From positions 1,808,484 through 1,872,483 of the forward strand of contig NZ_JAROAU010000003.1 in assembly GCF_029433855.1 (NCBI RefSeq): a stretch of 64,000 nucleotides of DNA. The letters run 5' to 3'. Shown one piece after another: positions 9,000-17,797 of the stretch (positions within the stretch are counted from its first letter, which is position 1; each line of letters starts with the position of its first letter). This stretch comes from Candidatus Kosakonia sp. 282A-S69 (GTDB lineage: Bacteria > Pseudomonadota > Gammaproteobacteria > Enterobacterales > Enterobacteriaceae). Below the pieces are notes generated by a model that was not told where the DNA came from, ran no database searches, and saw only the letters and a list, made by a program, of their open reading frames with translations. The translations under genes and the position numbers were made by a program.

Positions 9000-9617
9000 A
9001 TGAGCACCCAGTATGGATTTTTTATTGATTCCGCCCGCTGCACCGGTTGTAAAACCTGCGAACTGGCCTGTAAAGATTACAAAGACTTAACACCGGAGGT
9101 CAGTTTCCGCCGCGTCTACGAGTACGCAGGCGGTAGCTGGCAGGAGGAGAACGGTGTCTGGCAGCAAAACGTCTTTGCCTACTATCTCTCCCTCTCCTGT
9201 AACCACTGTGAGGATCCGGCCTGTACCAAAGTCTGCCCGAGCGGCGCGATGCATAAACGCGAAGATGGCTTTGTGGTAGTCGACGAAGAGGTCTGCATCG
9301 GCTGCCGCTACTGCCATATGGCCTGCCCCTACGGCGCGCCGCAATACAATGCGGCGAAAGGTCATATGACCAAGTGCGACGGCTGCCACGAACGCGTCGC
9401 AGAGGGGAAAAAACCGATCTGCGTGGGCTCCTGCCCGCTGCGCGCCCTCGATTTTGGCCCGATAGAGACGCTGCGTAAAAAGCACGGCACGCTGGCCGCG
9501 GTGGCGCCCATTCCGGCGGCGCACTTTACCCGGCCAAATATTGTCATCAAACCCAACGCCAACAGCCGCCCGACCGGGGACACAACCGGCTATCTGGCCA
9601 ATCCACAGGAGGTATGA
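9000..9617 (+). CDS. ynfG: Iron-sulfur electron-transfer subunit YnfG (DmsB-like)
   Basis: Four-cluster ferredoxin subunit that passes electrons from the membrane anchor to the catalytic subunit. Four cysteine groups are visible in order: CTGCKTCELAC, CNHCEDPACTKVCP, CIGCRYCHMACP and CDGCHER...CVGSCP, enough for four [4Fe-4S] clusters. Length is 205 residues, typical for DmsB/YnfG. GAGGAG precedes the ATG, 10 bases after the ynfE stop. It has no signal peptide; it is exported in complex with the Tat-tagged catalytic subunit. Confidence 0.95.
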   Translation: MSTQYGFFIDSARCTGCKTCELACKDYKDLTPEVSFRRVYEYAGGSWQEENGVWQQNVFAYYLSLSCNHCEDPACTKVCPSGAMHKREDGFVVVDEEVCIGCRYCHMACPYGAPQYNAAKGHMTKCDGCHERVAEGKKPICVGSCPLRALDFGPIETLRKKHGTLAAVAPIPAAHFTRPNIVIKPNANSRPTGDTTGYLANPQEV

Positions 9618-9618
9618 A

Positions 9619-10476
9619 ATGGGAAACGGATGGCATGAATGGCCGCTGGTGCTCTTTACGGTGCTCGGTCAGTGCGTGGCAGGCGGCGTGATTGGCACCG
9701 GTCTGGTGTGGATGGCCAATGAGAGTGACCGCCGCGGTCAGCTGCATATTGTGCGCAGCCAGTTTTTTCTCTGGCTGCTGATGGGAATCGGGTTTGCCGC
9801 GTCAATGATGCACCTCGGCTCGCCGCTGCGCGCCTTCAACTCCCTTAATCGCATCGGCGCCTCTGCATTGAGTAATGAGATCGCCGCCGGCTCGCTCTTT
9901 TTTGCTATCGGCGGCATCTGGTGGCTGCTGAGCTGGCTTGGCAAAATGCCCGCCGGGCTCGGGCGCATCTGGCTGCTGGTCAGCATGGCCTGTGGCGTGC
10001 TGTTTGTCTGGGCGATGACGCGGGTCTATCAGATTGAGACTGTGCCCACCTGGCATAACGGCTACACCACCGCCAGCTTCTTTCTGACCATGCTAATCGG
10101 CGGCCCGCTGCTGGCGGCGCTGCTGCTGCGCTTCGTCGGCATGCGCTTTCCGGCCTCCCGTTTTGCGGCGATAAGCGCGGTCGCGCTGCTGGCGAGCGCG
10201 GCTGTGGTGATGTTGCAGAGCATGCAGCTTGGCGAAACTCACTCCTCCGTACAGCAGGCGACGGCGCTGATCCCCGATTACGGCTTGCTGCAGGCGTTGC
10301 GACTGCTGCTTTTAGCGCTCGGGCTGGGCTGCTGGATCTGCCCGCTGGTGCTGCGCAGGCAGCCGCGCGTCAGCAGCCTGCTGATTGGGTTTGTGCTGGT
10401 GGTCGCCGGCGAGTTGCTTGGCCGCGGCCTCTTTTACGGGCTGCATATGACCGTTGGCGTCGCCGTTGCCGGATGA
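9619..10476 (+). CDS. ynfH: Membrane anchor subunit YnfH (DmsC-like)
   Basis: Integral membrane subunit that oxidises menaquinol and holds the reductase at the periplasmic face. The 285-residue protein has about eight hydrophobic segments. The start MGNGWHEWPLV equals that of E. coli YnfH, begins one base after the ynfG stop and is preceded by AGGAGG. DmsC-family features include SMMHLGSPLRAFNSLNRIGASALSNE and the C-terminal GRGLFYGLHMTVG. The longer upstream reading of the frame overlaps ynfG and is not the start. Confidence 0.95.
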   Translation: MGNGWHEWPLVLFTVLGQCVAGGVIGTGLVWMANESDRRGQLHIVRSQFFLWLLMGIGFAASMMHLGSPLRAFNSLNRIGASALSNEIAAGSLFFAIGGIWWLLSWLGKMPAGLGRIWLLVSMACGVLFVWAMTRVYQIETVPTWHNGYTTASFFLTMLIGGPLLAALLLRFVGMRFPASRFAAISAVALLASAAVVMLQSMQLGETHSSVQQATALIPDYGLLQALRLLLLALGLGCWICPLVLRRQPRVSSLLIGFVLVVAGELLGRGLFYGLHMTVGVAVAG

Positions 10477-10486
10477 TCGATTGCGG

Positions 10487-10516
10487 GGCCGGAGAGCGGT
10501 TGACGCTTATCCGGCC
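10487..10516. repeat. REP-like palindrome between ynfH and dmsD
   Basis: GGCCGGA (10487-10493) pairs with TCCGGCC (10510-10516), with an inner ACGC/GCGGT region and a CTTATCCGGCC end. This is the form of enterobacterial REP/PU palindromes. It sits in the 64-bp gap inside the operon, where REP elements often stabilise upstream mRNA or lower downstream expression. Confidence 0.6.
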
Positions 10517-10540
10517 TTCGGCACTTTTTCGGGAAATACC

Positions 10541-11152
10541 ATGACCATTGAGAACCGTGAATCGTTTATCTTTACCGCCCGCGTGCTCGGCGCGCTCTTT
10601 TACTACCCGCCGGAGAGCGAACCCGCCATGCCGCTGGTCAGCGCCTTTACGCAGAATGCGTGGATGGCGTCATGGCCGCTGGCGCAAAGCCAACTGCTCC
10701 CGCTGGCTGAACTCTTCTCCACTGATGCCGAGGAGCCGTTGAGCGACGCCTGGCAGCGGCTGTTTATCGGCCCCCGGGCGCTGCCTGCGCCACCGTGGGG
10801 ATCGGTATGGCTGGATAAGGAGTGCGTGCTGTTTGGTGAGTCGACGCTGGCCCTGCGCCAGTGGCTGCGCGACAACAACATTGTTTTTGAGGCGCGGCAA
10901 AATGAGCCGGAGGATCATATCGGCACCCTGCTGCTGCTGGCGGCCTGGCTGGCGGAGCAGGGAAACAGGGAGGCCTGCGATGCGCTTCTGGCGTGGCATC
11001 TGCTGCCGTGGTCGGGCCGCTTTCTTACCGTGCTGGAGGAGCAGGCACAGCACCCTTTCTGGCAGGCCTTCGCCCGGCTGGCACAGTTTACGCTGGCGGA
11101 GTGGCAAGCAAACCTGCTGATACCGGTAGCGCAGAAGCCGCTTTTTCGTTAA
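10541..11152 (+). CDS. dmsD: Tat proofreading chaperone DmsD
   Basis: Cytoplasmic chaperone of the TorD/DmsD family that binds the twin-arginine leader of DmsA/YnfE and holds the subunit until cofactor insertion is complete. The 203-residue protein aligns with E. coli DmsD (204), including RVLGALFYYPPES near the N-terminus, LPAPPWGSVWLD and the leader-binding block QNEPEDHIGTLLLLAAWLAE. The start at 10541 (MTIENRESF) matches the family length and has GGGAAA upstream. It is the last gene of the operon. Confidence 0.95.
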   Translation: MTIENRESFIFTARVLGALFYYPPESEPAMPLVSAFTQNAWMASWPLAQSQLLPLAELFSTDAEEPLSDAWQRLFIGPRALPAPPWGSVWLDKECVLFGESTLALRQWLRDNNIVFEARQNEPEDHIGTLLLLAAWLAEQGNREACDALLAWHLLPWSGRFLTVLEEQAQHPFWQAFARLAQFTLAEWQANLLIPVAQKPLFR

Positions 11153-11168
11153 CGCCCTCTCTTTTACA

Positions 11169-11191
11169 TGCCGGGATAGTTTATTCCGGCA
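11169..11191 (+). terminator. Hairpin after dmsD, and the leader of the OsmU operon
   Basis: TGCCGGGATA pairs with TATTCCGGCA (one G-T wobble) around a GTT loop, 17 bases after the dmsD stop; no T run follows. The remaining sequence to 11436 contains no gene. It includes GCTATAG near 11349, which resembles a sigma-S -10 element, as might be expected for an osmotic-stress operon, but no matching -35 was found. Confidence 0.45.
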
Positions 11192-11436
11192 ACCATCTTT
11201 GTGACAACGTCACTCTTGCCGCTTCGCTTTTAAGACAATTCTTTAATATTCCGGTCAGGCTTTACGCAGTAAGGCTTACTTTGAAAAAGCCGCCTGCCGC
11301 TGCGTTTTAAAAAGCGGCCTGAGAACTGGAATCCTTACGTGACGCAAGCTATAGCTCAAAGCACCCTGCCGAACATGGCATAACAACATGCAACCTGCCG
11401 TTGCCATAACGCATGCAAACAGGGAGAGACACTGCA

Positions 11437-12147
11437 ATGCAGACTTCCATGCTTACCCGCGCGCTGCTGTTCGTCGCCGGGATTGTCGCCATACTGGCGC
11501 TGATTACCTGGGGTGTCGGGCTGGAGACAATAAAAACCCGCCAGGTGGATTTGCTTTACCTCGGGCAACAGCATCTGATTCTGGTGTTCAGCTCGATGTT
11601 TTTTGCACTCTTAGTCGGCGTTCCCAGCGGTATCGCTCTTAGCCGCCCCGCTGCACGCGGCGTTGCCGAGTATGTGATGCAGATCTTTAACGTCGGTAAT
11701 ACGCTGCCGCCGCTGGCGGTGCTGGCACTGGCGATGGTGGTCATCGGCATTGGCGATACGCCCGCTATCATCGCGCTGTTTCTCGCCTCGCTGCTGCCGA
11801 TTGTGCGCAACACCTATGCCGGGCTCTGCTCGGTGCCCGCCTCGTTAATCGAAGCGGCGAACGGGATTGGCATGACAAAATGGCAGCGCTTACGCCAGGT
11901 GGAACTGCCTAACGCCCTGCCGGTGATCCTCTCCGGGGTGCGCATTGCGACAGCGATTAACGTCGGCACGGCGCCGCTGGCGTTTCTGATTGGTGCCAGC
12001 AGCTATGGCGAACTGATCTTCCCTGGTATCTATCTCAACGATTTCCCGACGCTGATTTTAGGCGCAGCCGCCACGGCGCTGTTCGCCCTGATCCTCGATA
12101 CCCTGCTGGCGGCGCTGGGCCGGTTCCTGAGCCCGCACACGGCGTGA
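11437..12147 (+). CDS. osmY: Osmoprotectant ABC transporter permease (OsmY of the OsmU system)
   Basis: Inner-membrane permease of a ProU/OpuC-type importer for glycine betaine and related compatible solutes. The product is about 236 residues with six or so helices and the ABC permease EAA-type loop ([30 protein letters not shown]). ATG 11437 is preferred over 11413 because GGGAGAG lies about nine bases upstream. The order permease-binding protein-permease-ATPase after dmsD is that of Salmonella STM1494-1491, named osmYXWV. The symbol is the Salmonella one; this is not the unrelated E. coli periplasmic OsmY. Confidence 0.86.
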   Translation: MQTSMLTRALLFVAGIVAILALITWGVGLETIKTRQVDLLYLGQQHLILVFSSMFFALLVGVPSGIALSRPAARGVAEYVMQIFNVGNTLPPLAVLALAMVVIGIGDTPAIIALFLASLLPIVRNTYAGLCSVPASLIEAANGIGMTKWQRLRQVELPNALPVILSGVRIATAINVGTAPLAFLIGASSYGELIFPGIYLNDFPTLILGAAATALFALILDTLLAALGRFLSPHTA

Positions 12148-12166
12148 TAATAGTGAGAGTAGTGTG

Positions 12167-13069
12167 ATGAAACGACTTTTCCATACGCTGGGCTGGCTGG
12201 CGGCAACGGCACTGTTCACTGCCAGCGCTCATGCAGCGCCACTGATTGTGGCGACCAAAAGCTTTACCGAGCAGCATATTTTGTCGGCCCTCACCGTGCA
12301 GTACCTGCAGAAAAAAGGCTTTCAGGTGCAGCCGCAAACCAATATCGCGACGGTGATTTCCCGTAACGCGATGATCAATAAACAGGTCGATATGACCTGG
12401 GAGTATACCGGCACCTCGCTGATTATTTTTAACCACATTAACAAACGCATGTCGGCACAGGAGACCTACGACACCGTTAAACGCCTCGATGCGAAACATG
12501 GTCTGGTGTGGCTCAACCCGGCCAACATGAACAATACCTATGCCTTCGCCATGCAGCGTAAACGCGCCGAAGCGGAGCACATCACCACCATGTCGCAGAT
12601 GGTGGCGAAGATTGAAGAGATCCGTAAAACCAACCCGAAAAAGAACTGGTTGCTGGGGCTCGACCTGGAGTTTGCCGGACGCAGCGACGGCATGAAGCCG
12701 TTGCAGGAGGCCTATGGCATGGAGCTGGATCGCCCGCAAATTCGCCAGATGGACCCTGGACTTGTCTATAACGCTATTCGCGATGGTTTTGTCGATGCCG
12801 GTCTGGTCTACACCACCGATGGCCGCCTGAAGGGGTTCGATCTGAAAACGCTGGAGGATGATAAAGGCTTTTTCCCGAGCTATGCGGTGACGCCAGTGGT
12901 GCGCAAAGACACGCTTGAGGCCAATCCGGGCTTAGCGGATGCGCTCAATACCCTCTCCGGCCTGCTGAATAACGAGGTGATTATCTCCCTCAATGCGAAA
13001 GTCGATATCGATCACCAGACGCCGCAGCAGGTCGCCCGCGACTTCCTGCGCGAGAAAGGGTTGCTGTAA
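12167..13069 (+). CDS. osmX: Osmoprotectant-binding periplasmic protein (OsmX)
   Basis: Substrate-binding protein of the OpuAC/ProX class. A Sec signal peptide ends in Ala-His-Ala-Ala, and the mature protein starts with the family motif [13 protein letters not shown]. Later blocks [10 protein letters not shown] and [11 protein letters not shown] are typical of glycine betaine/choline-binding domains. Length is 300 residues. The ATG at 12167 directly follows a GTG that could also be used. It lies 19 bases after osmY and ten before osmW. Confidence 0.9.
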   Translation: MKRLFHTLGWLAATALFTASAHAAPLIVATKSFTEQHILSALTVQYLQKKGFQVQPQTNIATVISRNAMINKQVDMTWEYTGTSLIIFNHINKRMSAQETYDTVKRLDAKHGLVWLNPANMNNTYAFAMQRKRAEAEHITTMSQMVAKIEEIRKTNPKKNWLLGLDLEFAGRSDGMKPLQEAYGMELDRPQIRQMDPGLVYNAIRDGFVDAGLVYTTDGRLKGFDLKTLEDDKGFFPSYAVTPVVRKDTLEANPGLADALNTLSGLLNNEVIISLNAKVDIDHQTPQQVARDFLREKGLL

Positions 13070-13078
13070 GGAGAGCCT

Positions 13079-13726
13079 ATGGACACGATTCACTACATGA
13101 TGGACAACGCCGGTTACCTGGCGAGCCTCACCTTCCAGCATCTCTGGCTGGTGCTGCTGGCGGTGGGCCTGGCGATAGTCATTGGCGTGCCGCTGGGGAT
13201 TTTGATTGTGCGCCACAAATGGCTGGCAACACCGGTGCTCGGCCTGGCGACGCTGGTGCTGACGATCCCGTCGATTGCCCTCTTTGGCCTGATGATCCCG
13301 CTCTTTTCGCTGATCGGCCAGGGGATTGGCGCGCTGCCAGCCATCACCGCCGTGTTTCTCTACTCCCTGCTGCCGATAGTGCGCAACACCCATACAGCCC
13401 TCGACAGCCTGCCGCCGGGGCTGCGTGAAGCGGGTCGCGGCATTGGCATGACCTTCTGGCAGCGTCTGCGCTGGGTGGAGATCCCGATGGCGCTGCCGGT
13501 GATTTTCGGCGGTATCCGTACCGCCGTGGTGATGAATATTGGCGTGATGGCCATCGCCGCCGTGATTGGCGCGGGTGGGCTGGGCCTGCTGTTGCTGAAC
13601 GGCATCGGCGGGAGTGATATTCGCATGCTGATTGCCGGCGCAGTGATGATCTGTCTACTGGCCGTTGTGCTCGACTGGTTACTGCACCGCTTACAAATCG
13701 TGCTGACGCCGAAGGGGATTCGATAA
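13079..13726 (+). CDS. osmW: Osmoprotectant ABC transporter permease (OsmW)
   Basis: Second permease of the OsmU importer, 215 residues, about five or six membrane helices. The permease coupling loop is REAGRGIGMTFWQRLRWVEIPMALPVI. It starts at ATG 13079 behind AAGGAGAG and its stop overlaps the osmV start by one base (TAATG), implying translational coupling. Two different permeases with one ATPase gene is the normal OpuC/OsmU arrangement. Confidence 0.9.
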   Translation: MDTIHYMMDNAGYLASLTFQHLWLVLLAVGLAIVIGVPLGILIVRHKWLATPVLGLATLVLTIPSIALFGLMIPLFSLIGQGIGALPAITAVFLYSLLPIVRNTHTALDSLPPGLREAGRGIGMTFWQRLRWVEIPMALPVIFGGIRTAVVMNIGVMAIAAVIGAGGLGLLLLNGIGGSDIRMLIAGAVMICLLAVVLDWLLHRLQIVLTPKGIR

Positions 13727-14874
13727 TGATTAAACTGGAAAATCTGACCAAACAATTTACGCAGAAGAACGGCCAGAGCGTTAACGCCGTCGACAATGTC
13801 AACCTGATGGTCCCGGAAGGGGAAATGTGCGTACTGCTTGGCCCTTCTGGCTGCGGCAAAACCACGACGCTGAAGATGATTAACCGCCTGATTACGCCAA
13901 GCAGCGGCAAGATCCTGATTAACGGTGAAGACACCAGCGGGATGGATACGGTCACCCTGCGGCGCAACATTGGCTATGTGATCCAGCAGATTGGCCTGTT
14001 CCCCAATATGACCATTGAAGAGAACATTACCGTGGTGCCACGCATGCTGGGCTGGGATAAAGCGCGCTGTAAAAGCCGCGCGGAGGAGCTGATGGCGATG
14101 GTGGCGCTGGATGCGAAAAAGTTCCTTCACCGCTACCCGCGCGAGATGTCCGGTGGCCAGCAGCAGCGTATTGGTGTAATTCGTGCGCTGGCGGCCGATC
14201 CGCCGGTATTGCTGATGGATGAACCTTTCGGCGCGGTCGACCCCATCAACCGCGAAGTGATCCAGAACCAGTTTCTTGAAATGCAGCGCGCGCTGAAAAA
14301 GACGGTGCTGCTGGTCAGCCACGATATCGATGAAGCATTAAAGCTCGGCGACCGTATTGCGGTCTTCCGCCAGGGTCGAATTGTGCAGTGCGCCAGCCCC
14401 GACGAGCTGCTGGCAAAACCGGCGAATGAGTTTGTCGGGTCGTTTGTCGGCCAGGACCGCACGCTTAAGCGCCTGCTGCTTGTTTCAGCCGGTGACGTGA
14501 CCGATCAGCAGCCGACCATTACCGTGCGCGAATCAACCCTGGCCGCTGAGGCTTTCGCCATCATGGATGATAACGATATGCGCGCTGTAACGGTGGTCGA
14601 CGGTGCCGGGAAACCGCTCGGCTTCGTCAAACGCCGTGAAGCGCGACATGACGCCCGCGACTGCGCTGCGCTGCTGCACCCGTTCCGCATCACCGGTAAA
14701 GCGGAGGACAACCTGCGCGTGGTGCTTTCGCGGCTCTATGAAAGCAACACCAGCTGGATGCCGATTGTGGATGAAGAGGGTCGCTACAACGGTGAGATTT
14801 CGCAGGACTATATCGCCGAGTATTTAAGCTCCGGGAAAACACGCCGGGCGCTGGCGATTCATAGCGAGAATTAA
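13726..14874 (+). CDS. osmV: Osmoprotectant ABC transporter ATP-binding protein (OsmV)
   Basis: ATPase that powers the OsmU importer. Walker A is GPSGCGKTT (about residues 38-46), the signature is MSGGQQQRIGVIRAL, Walker B is LLMDEPFGAVD and the switch histidine is in LLVSHDIDEAL. Residues after about 250 form a tandem CBS-type region (ITVRESTLAAEAFAIMDDND and TSWMPIVDEEGRYNGEI), the domain that senses ionic strength in OpuA-type transporters. Length is 382 residues. Confidence 0.92.
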   Translation: MIKLENLTKQFTQKNGQSVNAVDNVNLMVPEGEMCVLLGPSGCGKTTTLKMINRLITPSSGKILINGEDTSGMDTVTLRRNIGYVIQQIGLFPNMTIEENITVVPRMLGWDKARCKSRAEELMAMVALDAKKFLHRYPREMSGGQQQRIGVIRALAADPPVLLMDEPFGAVDPINREVIQNQFLEMQRALKKTVLLVSHDIDEALKLGDRIAVFRQGRIVQCASPDELLAKPANEFVGSFVGQDRTLKRLLLVSAGDVTDQQPTITVRESTLAAEAFAIMDDNDMRAVTVVDGAGKPLGFVKRREARHDARDCAALLHPFRITGKAEDNLRVVLSRLYESNTSWMPIVDEEGRYNGEISQDYIAEYLSSGKTRRALAIHSEN

Positions 14875-14888
14875 GGGGATTGCCGCAG

Positions 14889-14928
14889 GGCGCTAGCCGT
14901 GAGGTGGATCATAAGCCGGGTTAGCGCC
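14889..14928. terminator. Long-loop inverted repeat between convergent osmV and the metallopeptidase pseudogene
   Basis: GGCGCTA (14889-14895) and TAGCGCC (14922-14928) are 7-bp inverted arms with a 26-base loop. There is no T run, so a terminator role is only suggested by position. Confidence 0.35.
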
Positions 14929-14929
14929 T

Positions 14930-15885
14930 TCATGTCACCGATTTCATTTTGCGCGCAAGATACGCTTTAATATTCGGCCAGTTCCGCTGCCCGGTCTTAC
15001 CGTACAAATCGCTGAACCCTTCCGCAAACGCCTCTTCCGCCCCGCCGCCTGAACCGCCTTGCCAGTAATAGTTATCGTGTGAGTCAGGTGGTGTATTGCC
15101 TAAATCTTTTTGCCAGGCAGAAATAAAGCTGGCCCGTTTGCTTAAATAATCGCCCGCTTCGCCCGTGCCCTTTGGCCCCATTAACGCTTTTTCGCCAAAG
15201 CTACGATCAATCGCGTGACCATACTCATGTAATACCAGGTTGGTTGAACTATGCCCACCAGCCAGCGACCACCCGCCCGCTTCATTCTGACTTAAAGAGA
15301 TGATGGTTTCGTCCGGATGCGTTCCCTCCAGCGCGACTTTTCCTGGCGCGCCCATGCCACTGACAGACTGCAATGTTTGTCCGGCAGGCCACCCTCTTGG
15401 GGTGAAATCCTTATATTTCGTCATCCGCGGATGGTTCGTAATATTGTCGTTCGTGGCGGTGATGACCTGCCCTAGCGAAAATGCTTTTTGTAATATCTTT
15501 GCCGGAATTTTGAATAAATAACGCCTTATTTCACTCACATCAATGGGGAGGTCTTTTGGTGTGGTAAGGGTATATATTTTACTGTTAATCAAATCCCTCA
15601 TGACAATAAAATCAGCGATGGTTTCCATATGCTCAGCGGTAAGAGATTGATTACTGCTCAAGGGGATCCTGTCACTAAGCGCACTCCAGATTTCGTTGTA
15701 GACCGCCTGGCCATAAATCTTATAAATCTCAGTAAATGCCTGTTGATACGTACGTATGTGCGCGGGAGCCAAACCCGCTGCGCCTGTTTTGCAATACGTT
15801 CCTGCTCCGTCAGCGCATTATCTTCCTGCTCATGAGATGAAGCGGACAGCTGAGACCCGGATTTATCTTTTGCATAGGCATACAT
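14930..15885 (-). pseudogene. Tagged anthrax-lethal-factor-type metallopeptidase toxin gene, frameshifted
   Basis: The reading frame starts at 15885 (MYAYAKDKSGSQLSA), preceded by AAGG, and breaks after about 33 residues. The downstream frame (14930-15772) gives 280 residues. HEYGH (182-186 of that frame) plus the glutamate-rich EEAFAE (246-251) is the zinc site of the ATLF/M34-type metallopeptidase domain of lethal factor and related effectors. The two frames join cleanly if the AAAA run on the minus strand (15787-15790) had five A, giving the sequence IAKTGAAGLAPAHIRTYQQ. A one-base deletion, real or from sequencing, is the simplest reading. The region is visibly more AT-rich than osmV and bioD2. 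The substrate and delivery route are unknown. Confidence 0.68.
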
Positions 15886-15924
15886 GATGAAGGCCTTATC
15901 TACTTTCGTGTTTGTTAAATAACC

Positions 15925-16840
15925 TCAACTCCGCTTACCGGTACAGCCGGTATATATCACCTTTATACTTTTCATTTCCGCAGGTGATTGCTCGACAAAA
16001 CGATAGGTTGTCCCGGTCCGTCCAGGATATTTGAATTTTGCCCCCACGGGAAAAAGACTCTCTTTTTCAACAGGATCACCAAATTTATAACGGCCCGGAT
16101 TGCCAATAATGTCATAGACAACGCCCAACTCATCCCGATCTTCTGAGCTGTCATAAGCCCCCTGGGCGAACCGCTCAGCCATTTTTTTACTCTCTGTAAC
16201 GGACATCAGGAAATTGGCGCTAACCACATCCCCGGGGTTAATCGCATCCAGCACAGGTCGATGCTTCGCCTCTGTAATAAGAATTTAGCCCGGATGCTGC
16301 CGCTTCCTCTACGGCCTGGTTCATGATGGCGATGGCTTGCCCCTTTTTACTTAATGCTTTGATGACGCTCTTGATGTCGATTCCCGGGGCAAAAGGCGGT
16401 CGATTCTCGCCTGCTTCAAATTGCAGCTTTGCATGTCTGGGCAACTGCGTGGTATCGGGAATATCAATCACCTGACCTCGCTCTTTGCGGATAAGGGAAT
16501 TAATAAACAGTGCGCCCTTATTCGTGGCATATAAATAGAGCGCGCCGTCTACAATATCAGCCGGGTATTTGTAAGCCGCAGAGACCGTAGCACCTGCGGC
16601 CGATGCAGCGGCTTTCGAACGCCCTTTCCCACCTAAATCAACGCCCGCGCGATATTTCCCGACCAATAAATGTGGATTTTTTAAGCGTGGATTGAGCTAT
16701 TTTATTTTATCCAGAATCGTTTTGAGGTCGTCTGTCGGCACATTTTTGCTTTTTAAATGGTCAAGGATTTCCTCTTCTGAAGGGCTCGCAGGAGGCGCAG
16801 AGAGTTGAGGCTTATTTTTGGTCTGGGCGTGGGCGTACAT
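15925..16840 (-). pseudogene. Tagged ADP-ribosyltransferase toxin gene with amber codon and frameshift
   Basis: Starts at 16840 (MYAHAQTKNKPQLSA; GGAG lies nine bases upstream; an ATG at 16849 adds three residues). After 47 codons there is an in-frame TAG at 16697-16699, after which the same frame stays open to 16238. A frameshift near 16254-16270 then leads into the frame ending at 15925. Across the break are the R-S-E ADP-ribosyltransferase motifs: Arg in YYRGEA, Ser in FLMSVTES, and Glu-Lys-Glu in DPVEKESLFPVGAKF. The break falls just after the catalytic arginine and would be explained by loss of one copy of a GCGAA repeat or gain of one base. It lies 39 bases before the metallopeptidase gene on the same strand. 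Confidence 0.68.
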
Positions 16841-16977
16841 AGCCTTCATCTCCGGTCGACGCATCTCCATTGAGAGTAGTCACATTCAGGTGTCGAAAAG
16901 AGGAATTTCGGATGTTTCATCGCCCATTAGCGTGTCGCCGGATCATTAGTGTCTCCGGCGAAATGGATGAAGTGGGA

Positions 16978-17673
16978 TCAGGCCAGGACGCGGTCAGCGA
17001 CCAGCATGCCGGTGGCCATTTGCAGGTTGATATAGTGCGCGAGATCGCGCTGTTCAGGCCGGGGCAGGTAGGGCAGCTCGCCGACCAGCGGCGCGGGCAG
17101 TTTTTTGCTGAGCACATTAATGATTTCAGCATAGTGTGCGAGCCCAGGGTTGATGCGGTTTGCCACCCAGCCGATCAGCGGTAGCCCGTCGCTGGCAATC
17201 GCCTGAGCGGTGAGCAGCGCATGGTTGAGGCATCCTTCCTGAATCCCCACCACCATCACCACCGCCATCTGCTCCTGCACCACCCACTCGGAGAGCGGGC
17301 GCAGATCGTTCATCAGGCTGCGCCAGCCGCCGGTCCCTTCGACGACGACGTGATCGACCTGTTTACACAACTCGGCCAGCCCGTTCGACAGCAAGGTGTA
17401 GTTGATGGGGCAGCTGTGCGCCACGCTGCTCTCCTCTTCACTCAGCGCAATCGGATTGATGGCGCTGTAAGGCAGCGCAAGAGAGGAGACGCTTTGCAGC
17501 ACCAGCGCATCTTTATTACGCAGCCCTTCCGGCGTTGCCTGACTTCCTTTTGCAACAGGCTTATAACCTGCCACCGTTTTGCCGCTGGCAGCCAGCGCCT
17601 GGAGCAGTGCGCGGGACGCCACTGTCTTCCCGACAGAAGTGTCTGTACCCGTTACAAAGAAACGCTTAAGCAT
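16978..17673 (-). CDS. bioD2: Dethiobiotin synthetase-like protein BioD2 (YnfK)
   Basis: ATP-dependent carboxylase of the dethiobiotin synthetase family; E. coli carries this second copy away from the bio operon. The P-loop is GTDTSVGKT (residues 8-16) and the block VVVEGTGGWRSLM carries further nucleotide/Mg contacts. The ATG at 17673 (MLKRFFVTG) gives 231 residues, exactly the E. coli length; the GTG 12 bases upstream is less likely because GGTGGA is correctly spaced for the ATG. It is downstream of mlc on the same strand. In K-12 clcB separates dmsD from this gene; here the OsmU operon and the toxin pseudogenes do. Confidence 0.93.
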   Translation of the reverse strand: MLKRFFVTGTDTSVGKTVASRALLQALAASGKTVAGYKPVAKGSQATPEGLRNKDALVLQSVSSLALPYSAINPIALSEEESSVAHSCPINYTLLSNGLAELCKQVDHVVVEGTGGWRSLMNDLRPLSEWVVQEQMAVVMVVGIQEGCLNHALLTAQAIASDGLPLIGWVANRINPGLAHYAEIINVLSKKLPAPLVGELPYLPRPEQRDLAHYINLQMATGMLVADRVLA

Positions 17674-17797
17674 AAGTAATTCCACCGTTAAGCAACGAAA
17701 TATAAACCGGAAATATAATTCAGAGCAGAAAGTCTACGGGAAGTGGTGGTGGCTCAATTTGAGATAGCGCAATTTTTATCGCGACTGTGTAAAAATG

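Noticed and set aside
7073-9043. A 656-codon open frame on the minus strand opposite ynfE
   Set aside because: It mirrors a strongly conserved GC-rich gene, has no family features and no ribosome site; it is a codon-bias shadow.
13360-14322. A 320-codon minus-strand frame over osmW/osmV
   Set aside because: It overlaps two well-supported ABC transporter genes and shows no motif.
16697-16699. In-frame TAG read as pyrrolysine or recoding
   Set aside because: The same gene has a second lesion downstream and enterobacteria lack the machinery; decay is simpler.
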